The notes under the pieces are model-generated. The model worked only from the letters and a program-made list of their open reading frames with translations, was not told the origin of the DNA and ran no database searches. Both the position numbers and the translations under genes were made by a program. Positions 22,817 to 33,600 of a DNA stretch of 64,000 bases are shown in pieces (the first letter of the stretch is position 1; each line of letters begins with the position of its first letter). This stretch comes from Megalonaias nervosa (taxonomy: Eukaryota > Mollusca > Bivalvia > Unionida > Unionidae), in contig JAECUM010003187.1 in assembly GCA_016617855.1 (NCBI GenBank), positions 17,062 to 81,061 of the forward strand, written 5' to 3'.

Positions 22817-22923
22817 ATGTGGTCCACACGTGGCAACCAATTTTGTATTTTTACAGAATATAAAGGTATGCAAAAATAACCTTTTACTAGAATATCATTT
22901 TGGTTGCTATATGTGGACCATGT
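22817..22923. repeat. Hairpin (MITE-like) element, about 107 bp
   Basis: Inverted arms of about 23 bp: left ATGTGGTCCACACGTGGCAA, right TTGGTTGCTATATGTGGACC. Inner sequence is AT-rich. No clear target duplication. Confidence 0.65.
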
Positions 22924-22929
22924 GAAAAT

Positions 22930-25900
22930 GATAAAAGTTTATTTATTTATTAAAAGTATGCATTTATTGGTGCCTTGCATCTCTACAACAGTCAAGTACA
23001 TTTAAACTGATGTTTAATGAACACATAAAACAATTTTGACATACACCACAACAATTTTACTACGAGGATCTAAAGGAGAATTGAATGATAATAGAAATAA
23101 TAATACAGTGTATCTTTATCCTTACCGTGATCATTTTAAATAGCATTTATTGTTTTAATTCGTTTAGTCAGCTATATGAATCCACAATCTTGAACTCTGA
23201 CAAGTGATATTACACATGCAAGCTAAGAAAGTACTGAAATCAGCAATGAACAAATTTAAAATGCAATATGTATTAGTATTATTATTCACTGTTTCCCATT
23301 TGATAAAATACTTAAGTACACCACTTCACAGTATCCTTTGTGGAAAATTAGATTTGTGTCTCCAGATGACAATAAAATGGAAACAATAAAACTAAATGCA
23401 GTAGTTACCAATGAAGTATTTAGTGAAAAAAGGGATTATATTGCAGTGTCATGAATTTTAATCTACTTGTAGTACACAGACATATATATTTTTTCTTTTG
23501 CAGGGAGAAGAGAATTTTTAGGAAATAATTGATCTTACCCAAAAGAACCAAACACAGCAAGTAGCTATCTAATAATTTGCCTCTCCTGATTTTAAGGACT
23601 CCTCGATGTGTAGAGGTAAAGTTCATGATTGCTTCCAACTAACACTAAATTGTAAATCAGCAGTTCTTGGCTCCTAGGAAGCACAATTTTTTTTTCTTTA
23701 TCGATTTATAGACATATAAATAAGTTTTCTTGTGTGTTTTCTGTCAGTCATTTAAGTTTGTTACTCTTGCACTATTTATTTAATTTTGTCATTCTGTCTG
23801 TTTCCTTCTATCCAAAGATTCACGTTAGTTTAAAATAGCAAGTAATTTGTTTTTAAATACCTACATACTGCTATTTCACACTAGTTGCTTACATATGTCA
23901 TTATCTAGTTCATTATTGTTTATCATGTGTGTGTATATGAGTGAGAGAGAGAAGCAATAAGGGTGGCCATATCGAGAAAAAGAAAACTGAAGGGGATGTA
24001 GCCTTTTGGGGTCTTTTACATCCTTGCCAGTGTTCAGTTGCTGGATTTTTATATACCTGTCTTCTTTTATATTGTAACTTAAAATGTATATGCGTGTTGT
24101 ATATAATCTTGTGGATTGTCAGAATCAGGCGAGACGGTCTACAATAGGTTTTTAAATCAAATTATAAATGAACAGTTTGATTACTGACAGAAAAGTTTCA
24201 TTTTCTTGGAGTAAACAACTTCTTTTAAAAATTCTCACTGACCCCGGACTCTTTGCATACATGTGTGTGCACGTGTTCAGCCTGGTACATACACGTGAAT
24301 GTATATAAATTCTTCTTATGCATAAACTCCACATTCATGTACAATCATGTAAAACATTTTGGACATTTTTCACACCAGAGATTTTGCCGATTTTCCTGTA
24401 TAATTGTTTGTTCTAACATTAATATATAAATGGTGTACATCTTTTCAAGGTTTAGTTCTATGTTTACATGCCTACAAAAAGACAAATATTACCAATGTCA
24501 ACTTGAAATTCAATGCCATATGATCTTTTTTTATTCGAATTACAAGGTTCAGGAATACAAACTTCATAAAGAATAAATCCTGTGGTATGTATCTGGATTT
24601 TATAATAGACCACACTTAATTACAGGTCATTTGATTGAAAAAATGAAAACAATGGGGAAATAAATGCAATAATATGGCATGATTTTCTACAAAAATAAAA
24701 TCTAGAGCCATTTCAAAATTATATGAACCACTGAATAAACATGGGCTTAAAGGATAAATACCATGTATTTAGAGAAAATTTATAAGATATAACGTTGAAT
24801 TCTAAATGGTATGCCACAGTAATGATGTCATGATAAGATCATATGTAGGGGGGAGCACTGTGCACTGGAACAATTACATTTGTATTAATCTGTCTTACTG
24901 TAAATTTTGCTTCTTTCACACCATCAATTCTGGAGACCCATTTGTTATATAATAAAAAAACCAACCAATGCCTGTTCACTCATTGCCTTGACAATCGGTG
25001 AAGTAATAAAACTGCTAAATATGTTGAATGAGCACCTCACATGCTGTATAGTAAAGTTATTGTACTTTCTCATAAAATTTATGGAATTGTATCATATTTT
25101 AAGATAAATCATCAACATAAGGAATATTTCTGTGCGAATTATAGATAACATAAACTAAGCTTTGCCCCTGAAAAAATTCATAAACTGCTTTTGTTGCTGA
25201 CGTTTTGAGCATTTTTAATTATTCTCAATACAGTATCAACATCTGGCTATTATAAATGTATGCACCACATTTACTTGAGTGAAAATGAACAACAAATACA
25301 TAAATTTCCTTTTCTGAGGCTATTCTGGCAAGAATATGACAGAAAATCAGAGCAAAACATATTATGATCCGACAGTTTTCAATGTAAACAAAAACAGGTG
25401 TCAGAGGTAATCAAATGAACCTAATGGTGATATATACATCATATTTATACAGTGTTTCAAAAGAAAAGTCAACTTTTATAAGTCTTATCATTGACTCTTA
25501 TGCACACTGCATGCAAATGCACAATTTATGGTGTATATATTTTTTTTTACCAAAATGCATCATAGAAGCATTTTAGCCTATATATCTATAATGCAGGAAC
25601 ATAGGCACCACAATGGAGAAGAAAACCATAGGCAATTTAATTGTCAATTTCTTTTATTAAAAGTAGTCCTGGTTACAAATCAATACATATTTAAGGAAGA
25701 GAGAGGGGCATATTTTGTCTGTATAAGTTTCATCTGGATCTGATTATAGGCCAAAACTGATTCTTACAACACCGACCCCTTTGTTAATGATGAATACTGA
25801 AAATCATTTCTACACTAAAAATATAGTTTACTACATCACAAGTAAAAGCTGCAACTTTTTAAAAATGGAAACACTTTTTGTCAGTCTCCTAGATTTAAAC

Positions 25901-26005
25901 ATCTAGGGATCACACATCTCTACACAAAAATATGACATAGAAGAAAAGAATCGCTTGAATCGAGTGTAAAACAAAAATATTTCGTTGAATTGATGAAAAT
26001 AGTTG
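22930..26005. other. Gene-free stretch
   Basis: No supported exon, transposon or array. Open frames of 60-72 codons lack signatures. Confidence 0.35.
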
Positions 26006-26008
26006 TTA

Positions 26009-26191
26009 GGGCTGTCCATTAAAACATGGGACCCAGGGAAGACACTTTTAAAGTGGGGTAGTCATCCACAGATACAATTTAGAACTTTTTATAATTTTAA
26101 CATGAACTCTGTGAAATCAAAGTACCCTGGCATATATTTTTTTTAAAAACTGCCTTCCCTGGGTGCCATGTATGTTTAAATGGAACAGCCC
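26009..26191. mobile_element. Harbinger-like MITE, copy 2 (183 bp)
   Basis: Begins GGGCTGTCCATTAAAACAT and ends ATGTTTAAATGGAACAGCCC. Flanked by TTA on both sides (26006-26008, 26192-26194). The body (ACTTTTAAAGTGGGGTA, AACTCTGTGAAAT, ACTGCCTTCCCTGGGT) matches copy 1 at 13.8 kb. Confidence 0.85.
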
Positions 26192-26194
26192 TTA

Positions 26195-27090
26195 TCCGTG
26201 TTGCTATTTACTTGGACCAAACACAATTTTCTTTCTATTTTATCATCAGATGTGTGGGTTAGATATTTTCTTACTTTCTTATGGTAATGTCAACTATTTA
26301 ACATTTATGCTTTGCTGCACTTGTGTATTCACATAAAGCATACAAATACTATCACGATTCTCTTCCCTAATTCAAGATATAAAAGCACATACTTGATATT
26401 AAACAAAAGAAATTCAAAACAAAATTAAAGATCACAGTGGAATTTGTACATGTTGTTGTGTTTGATAAGTCAACATAGTACCACTGCATCAAGCAAATGA
26501 CAATATGGCTGATGAAATTCTTTGGTCATACTATGAAGTCAAATGAACAAAAGTTCTTGAGTGAAAAAAGTAAAATTGATAATACACTCCAGTGACTTAT
26601 GAAAATTATTTCTCTTCAAAAATCTACTAATTCACAGATTAGCATACATTTTATTTTCTTTATGGCATGCATACCAGTAGGTAATAAAAATTACAAATTC
26701 AGCATCAACAAAATGGCCACGAATATTACATTTATAACAAAAGTGTCCAAGTCATATACATTACACTGAAATGTCAATATCAAAAGGTAACACATAAAAT
26801 GCACTCGATCTGAATGGGTGTGTACATAGATTAAATGTAGAGTATTTAAACAGCTTTAGTTAAATGGTATAAATATTTTGTTTAAACTCTGGCGCCAACA
26901 GCTCTGATGTGAACCTTCATGCTTCAAATTTTAATGGCTAAAGTTTTTAAGATACAACTGATCTACAAATAGCTATGTTTTTTTCCCCCCAAATTTTAAT
27001 GACTATAGAATTGAATGCACTGAAATGTCAACCCCTATCAATGTAAAATTAGGATCTCAGTTTATAAACATCAGAACCTGAACATAGACA
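26195..27090. other. Gene-free stretch
   Basis: Nothing recognised. Confidence 0.35.
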
Positions 27091-27091
27091 C

Positions 27092-27255
27092 ACCTCTCCC
27101 TTGTTATAATACAGAAGTTGGGGTCAATACCTGCACTCCTTTGTCTCAACAGTAGCTGTGGTCAGTAAAAGGTCTCTCCTGTTACAACACGATAGTTGTG
27201 GTCAACAAATGCTCTCTCTTGTTATAACATGATAGTTGGGGTCAATACTTGCCAA
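27092..27255. repeat. Degenerate tandem repeat, CTCTCCTTGTTATAACA unit, 3-4 copies
   Basis: Units of about 37-55 bp with 'TTGTTATAAnA' and 'AGTTGTGGTCAA' at about 27097, 27137, 27175 and 27213. Confidence 0.6.
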
Positions 27256-27414
27256 CTGCTTTATGAACCAGTGTTACCATCCTGCAGCAAATAATGTTTT
27301 AAAAGGATATAGACAATCAAACTAAGCTTCATGCTGTTTCTTTCAAATGATGTAGCCTTTAATAGACCAACTACAAAGGTTGAATTTTGGCCAATGGGTC
27401 TGTAGTGGTAATAC

Positions 27415-27670
27415 GGTTGTTTTTGTTGTGGGATTTACTCCATTTTTCAGCACATAATAGGCTATACAGTAACTTGGCAGACAGTATATCTCATTGAGGA
27501 AGATCCCAGGAAAACCCTAGGAAGAACCAACAACCCACAGGAATCTACTGGCAAGCTTTCTCACCTATCCACATAAGTTGTGCCTGAGACTCAATCTGAT
27601 GTGGACAGAGGTGAGATGTTAGTGATTTGTATGGGCGAATGCCTTTGACCACTCAGCCACCCTGGGCCTC
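27415..27670 (-). mobile_element. tRNA-derived SINE (CAA-tailed family), copy 3
   Basis: Minus orientation: TTTTCAGCACATAATAGGCT at the low end, GCAAGCTTTCTCACCTATCC in the middle, and tRNA-like head complement (GAGACTCAATCTGA; GACCACTCAGCCACCCTGGG) at the high end. Confidence 0.8.
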
Positions 27671-28079
27671 AGTAATACAGGAATCATGTTTTAACAAAGT
27701 GCATTATAATGTGGTAGAGCTGTAAAGCAATACTTTACATTTTTATCGAACAATTAAATTTAAACAATAAATGTCACCAATTCATTGTTTGAAACATGTT
27801 TCATACAATACTCTTTTCTGCCAAATGACATACAGAAGTCTGCCATCTAATTACAACCAAACACTGCAAGCATTTCAGTGATGTAGATAAATCATTGTTT
27901 AAATTATAATTAGCTTATATAAAAATTTTGACTGATTGGAAAATCTTAATCTGAAAGCAGCAATCATAATGGCACAATTTGGGCTTAAAAATAAGAATGA
28001 TTCTGGCAAAATCAGAACCTAATGGAATAAACAAATGACAGAAGTCCAATTATTGTGAAAATTCTGATAGACTTTTAAG
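27671..28079. other. Gene-free stretch
   Basis: Nothing recognised. Confidence 0.35.
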
Positions 28080-28800
28080 AATAAGTTCGAGGAATAGTAA
28101 GCAATTTGCCCATTTTAACAAATATACCCATGCCTCTTCAGAATCTTGACATCCTACCCCCATCATGGGGATGAGTTTTATTGTAAAAAGACAGTGCATA
28201 ACTATTCCAAAAACAGTACAATGAACATGCATGTCTTCTGATGACAGCTACAATATGTACTAAATCTCACAGCAATCCAAAGAAAACTCAGAGACAGGTT
28301 ATATTAACAAAAATTCTTTCATATATACTTAATCCATCAATGTTAAGAAGGGCAATTAACTCTTACAAATGTGTTGGGAGTACAAAGATTTGCCAGTATG
28401 ACCATCTTTAGGTGACAACCATAATATGTAAAGTTTCACAGCAATACCCCAAATATGCAAGACAACAGTTGCAGTCACAAGATTCTATCTTACACTCTTC
28501 GAGTTACAGAATAACATGAGCAATAACTCTTAACAAAACTTGTGAGATCATTGTGATTTGTTGATAAACACGCTGTCAGATGATGAATAGAGCTGATAAC
28601 TAAACAAACCCAGCACTGAATGGCCAGAACTGTGCTTGTGTGCCATTAAGTCCTGTAATGCTAAACTTACAGGTGATTCCATGATATTTACCAAGTTTCA
28701 TGGCAATCCATTAAAAACTGCAGGACTTGTTGTGCTCCCAAATCGTGTGACGGATAGATGACATAAGAATTACTATAAACATCTGCAAACTTGACCATAA
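28080..28800. repeat. Degenerate satellite, period about 155 bp
   Basis: Recurring words GGGCAATTAACTCTTAC (28350) / GAGCAATAACTCTTAAC (28518), CACAGCAATCC (28269) / CACAGCAATACC (28437) / ATGGCAATCC (28700). Strongly diverged, so boundaries are approximate. Confidence 0.5.
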
Positions 28801-29594
28801 AAAATCCATCCAATACAGAGCAAAGTTTTGGTCATGCAAGTCTAGAAATACTAAGATATAACCTAGAGTTATGTGGTCATCAAAATTACTTCTGTTAGAG
28901 AGATATTAAATTAAATAAGTACATGTTAATCATGAAGCAATGCATTTCAACCCTATCATTCAGAACAAAGAATTAACAATGAAACACCATGAAATGGGTC
29001 AAATGTATCTGGTAAATATTCAAGCCTGAACGTGATTCTGGTACCGCTATATAATTTTATGACCATATGAAAGCTCCGGTGATATCTGCATCTCCAAATA
29101 TATTAAAACTTGAAAGCTTACCAATTTTGCAAGGCTTGACATGCATGTAGATGTTTTGATACAGAATAATTACAGAAAACAAGAAAACAAAATAGCTTAA
29201 TGTACAATAAAAAATAAATTAACTCATCTGGTCAAATCATGGTCTTGATCAAATGTGATAATTTTAGCATTCCTTCTGTTTATCTTTACCATACCATTTG
29301 GTTCTCAAAAATGACTTGTTTGCAATAAACAAACACTGGTGATAGATGAAAAACTTAAAAGATTTGTATATCTAGAAATAAAAATTCATGTGCTACTATC
29401 AGCTAATCTCCCAGTTAAAAACTCAAGTCTTTAAACAATGTTTTCATTTAAAGATCCAAAGCAAATTACTTCTAAGTTTTGACGAAAGAAAATTTATTCC
29501 TAAATACCCAAAAGGTCTCATTCAATGGCAAGCCTTGAAGTGAGCAATTTTTACAAAAACAGCTTTTATGGCTTGCTTTGCAAATTTCCATGCT

Positions 29595-29611
29595 TTTATT
29601 ACTGATTTATT
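29595..29611 (-). terminator. Candidate polyadenylation signals of the ICE1-like gene
   Basis: Two AATAAA hexamers on the minus strand (29595-29600 and 29606-29611), about 560 bases past the stop at 30167. No transcript evidence. Confidence 0.25.
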
Positions 29612-29640
29612 ATGCACTACATCCCTCCCAATCCACAACT

Positions 29641-29763
29641 AAGGGGTATTAATCCACAGACAAGTACCCTGGGGTAATAATTCACATACAAAACCCAGGG
29701 GTCATAGCTAGCATACAAGACTAAGGGATCATAATCCACAGACAAGACTCAGGGATCATGCAC
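29641..29763. repeat. 27-bp tandem repeat, about 4.4 copies
   Basis: Unit GGATCATAATCCACAGACAA plus GACTCAG, diverged in the first two copies. Confidence 0.8.
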
Positions 29764-30166
29764 CAAAATCTATTATAATTATAATGTGTCTTCTTGTTAT
29801 GATTGCATTCTGAGTGTGACAATAAAATAATTACAAATGTGTCTGATACTGAATATGTTTTTACAAGTAGCCTTGATTTCACCCCCACCCCCTTTTCACA
29901 GGTGCCTCGGATGAGAAAACCAAGATTAATACCTCTGCAAATGGTTATCCTATGGACAAAGTCAAAAGATTACTACAAAGTTTCATGAATTTCTGACCAG
30001 CAGTTTTGGAACTGATGTGAAAACAGGTACATGGATGAATGGGTGGACAGACAAATGTTATGACAGCTCTGATTCCTAAACTTCAAGGACAACAAAGATG
30101 TATCTCATGTTATTCTTTGATTATAAAGTGACAAAGGTCAGAATGAAATTTTAGATTGACCATCAA

Positions 30167-30378
30167 TCATGTGGCTTTCTTGGGCAGGAATGGAGAACAG
30201 TCCACATTAAATTTGGCACAGAGAAGTGTTCGAGTCTCCTCCAGTTTGGTGATGATTGCATCTGGAAGTGGTTGAGGATGGCTGCAGTACCAAGTATGGA
30301 GAGAACAGATTATCCTTGGTGTCTGGGGTGAAATAACTAATATGGTGTCAATACAATGTGCCTGCACCATCTCATCAT
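30167..30378 (-). CDS. ICE1: ICE1-like terminal coding exon
   Basis: Acceptor TTTTTTGCTTCAG just above 30378. Two bases of a split codon, 69 codons, then TGA at 30169-30167. The peptide includes VQAHCIDTILVISPQTP and LPDAIITKLEETRTLLC, aligning with the family's last helical block. The short basic end is KKAT. A (GA)n/(TA)n run on the + strand lies directly upstream of the acceptor. Confidence 0.8.
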
Positions 30379-30392
30379 CTGAAGCAAAAAAT

Positions 30393-30450
<58 letters not shown>

Positions 30451-30569
30451 AGGATGTAACAGCTGCTATAGCAAGAGTAGCAAAAAGTAGTAGTAGTAGA
30501 ATTAAAGCAGAGCTTGTTTTGGCACAAAGCCCTGTTCATCTGTGACCTCAAAAGTATATACACACACAG

Positions 30570-30627
<58 letters not shown>

Positions 30628-33600
30628 CCACCTGCTGAATTAATACTGTAGTCCAATTAAGTTCACAACACCAGCTTCAGTAACTGAAACAAATCTTACT
30701 GTAGTCCAGTTTGGGTTAGTGGGACCAGATAAATTACTGTGCAGAATCAGTTTCCAAATGATGCCAAATTATTATTAAATTTGCATAGTATTTTTTTAAC
30801 AATAACAAATAATAAGCCATAAAAAGTAAATTTTGCATCTGTCATAAACAAAAATGCTGCTAGAATGAGAATATGTGGCAATCATTTAGTACACATTACT
30901 GGTTGAGTGCAGCAACTATGCTCAACCTATGAATATTTTATATAAAATTTACTCCATATTTTATATTGTACTGGATTAGAAGACTTTAACCATTGTATGC
31001 TTAGCTACTGAAAGTTGACTGTTAGTTAACAACTGTACATGCAAACTTTCTGTACATTTACAGAAAAATTGATGTAATCAGTCACTGGTATCTTCCAAAG
31101 ACCACATATTTGGTTCCAAAAGCAGTTTCTTTAGAACAGGTTCCAGTATAGTTGACACAGGTACCATCCCTTGCTGAGTAATTATTTCTTTACTCTGATA
31201 TTTCTGAACATGCTTGTATTACATTATATTGGTATCAATTTAATTTTTTAAACCGTCTCACCAAAATTAGTATTTTCAAAGAGCCAATGAAATTGTTTTC
31301 ATTACTCAGTCCTCAACATTACTGAGACAGATTCCAGCTGTAAATACCAACTGTTTATTGTCCTAATAATAATTTGTGTTCTTCAAGAACAAAAACCCAA
31401 CTAATTTTTAAATGCATAAACCAGACTATCAGGTATGAATAGTACGTACCCAGATCTACATTTAGTATCATGTGCTGACAGATAAGGATCTCTATCCTGT
31501 TTGTTTTAAGTTACAAGACAAATGACACAGATCTGCTCTTGATATAATGTAATGGCATATCAGGGTTTATGCTGTTTCATTAAAATCATAAAGTAAATGG
31601 CATAGACCCAGATCTAATGTTGTATAATGTGACAACAGATCTGAATCTATTATGTTTGCTTACAGTTATAAAACAAATGGCACAGACCCTGATCTTCTGT
31701 TGTATAATGAGATGACAGATGAGACCAGGGTCTTTACTGATTGCTTAAAATCATACCGCAAATGAAAAGACCCAGATCTGATCTCATTCAATTTGATGAC
31801 AGCTCAGGGTCTACACTGTTTGCTTAAAATCATAAGACAAACAGCACATAAACTGATCTGTTATCATATTATGTGCAGGTAGATCTGGTTCTATTAAGTT
31901 TGCTTGAACTGATATGACAGCACAGAGCCATATCTGCTGTCATATATTGTGATCACAGACTGGGGTCTATATGGTTTGTTAGAAATTGTAAGACAAATAC
32001 AGAGACCCAGATTTGCTGAGTGGAATGTGATGATTGATCAGGGTCTGTATGGTTTGCTTCAAATCATATGACAAACTGCACTGAACTCGATCTGTCAACA
32101 AATAATAAATCTAAGCAGATCTGGCTCCATATTCTTGAGATGTGTTGGACACAATACTGGATTCAGGCTCTTGCTATAAACACCATTTGACACAGAAATA
32201 TTTTAATGCAAACTCAATGAAGAAACAATATGACATACCACCCAAGAGAATCCAGGATTTGCCGAGGTAATTCAGCTTATATAACCAATTCTGACCACAT
32301 GTTTTACGGCTTTTGCATATTTTTACCTTTCTTTTGTTTTATATATACTGTTTACAGAATTTAAACATCTTTACCTTTTATTTTTATCTTCCTGTATTTA
32401 AAGTTTACATTCAACTGGAATTTGGATTCCTAACATCTTTGTACAAGTCTTCATTTTTTCAAATTTTAAAACTTCTTGTATAATTGATTCCACATAGCCA
32501 TCATTGTGTAAAGTGGCATTAAATGGTAATATAAAGTAAAAGTACAAATTCATTAACATTCTTGGATTAGAATGAAGTTAAAATGATCAAACTTTAAGGA
32601 TATTCTTAACTTTCGCTCCTCTACTTGCATTCTAATTCTAAACACAAAGATATAATCCAATTATCACATCTGATCTGAATTTGTGGTTTCTCATAGCTTC
32701 CTGCTCAAGAAATTTTAAGAATACATGACCCAGGTCTATGATGCTTGTAGTTCAGCTTGCATTATGGACTTGACATGGTGGTATGATGTATCTGGAAACA
32801 TTTACTGGATGCAAACAAAATTATGTGCTTCATAAACAATTTCTAATTATGTTGTGTACTCTGACATTCTATTACATATTTCTCTATTATCTAATTGGAA
32901 ATAACAGTGCCAACTTTTTTCAAAAACGAAAAAAAAAAAACTGTACTCACAAGGTTCTTTTGACAGGATGGGTAACAGCCAATTTCTCAGAATCTGTGTT
33001 ACATCTCTCATCTTTGGAGAGTTTGTTTTCACAATAAGTGTGCCTAGAAGGAAAATAGAAAATTTCATCATCTTAATGGTACACATTTTTTATACAACAA
33101 GACAAGGATTTCAAAGTGCTGACCACAGAGGCTGTTGATCTTTTAAGTGGGATATTCAGTTAGTATCAGAATTTAAAGGATTATTGATAAAATATATTTT
33201 CACTTTTGAACAGGAGAATCCCTTCTGTTGTCCCCACATTTTATTTAGCCAGAAAGTAAAAGCTTTCAACGCTGCACTTAATCCAAAAAACTTTAACATT
33301 GACCTTAGTTTAGGATATGTACAGAGCACATGGACACTAAAGTGATCACAATGTCGGGCTACAACCAATGCAATATGGACAAAGATGAATGTACAATTAC
33401 ACCATCTCATATCAGCAGAAGTGGTCTTTATGAAATGTAAAAGTTGTCAAAATGTCAAATGAATTCACAGTCTCTTTACTTATATACTTATATAACATGA
33501 AAAAACAAACTGGCCTTGCTAGACTTGCTAACACAATGCAAACTGTTATGGTTAATAACGGCCAAATTAAAGGAGCCATCAGGTACTGTATTTACTGTAT

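Noticed and set aside
30342..30656. Frames on both strands across TA/GA repeats
   Set aside because: Translation of microsatellites; only 30167-30378 on the minus strand is supported as exon.
31067..31160. Possible ICE1-like exon (peptide STILEPVLKKLL) on the minus strand
   Set aside because: No acceptor of quality, and exon 32951 joins in phase to 30378 directly.
33156..33410. 84-codon minus-strand frame between two ICE1-like exons
   Set aside because: Exons 35389 and 33043 join in phase without it, and no good acceptor or donor frames it.
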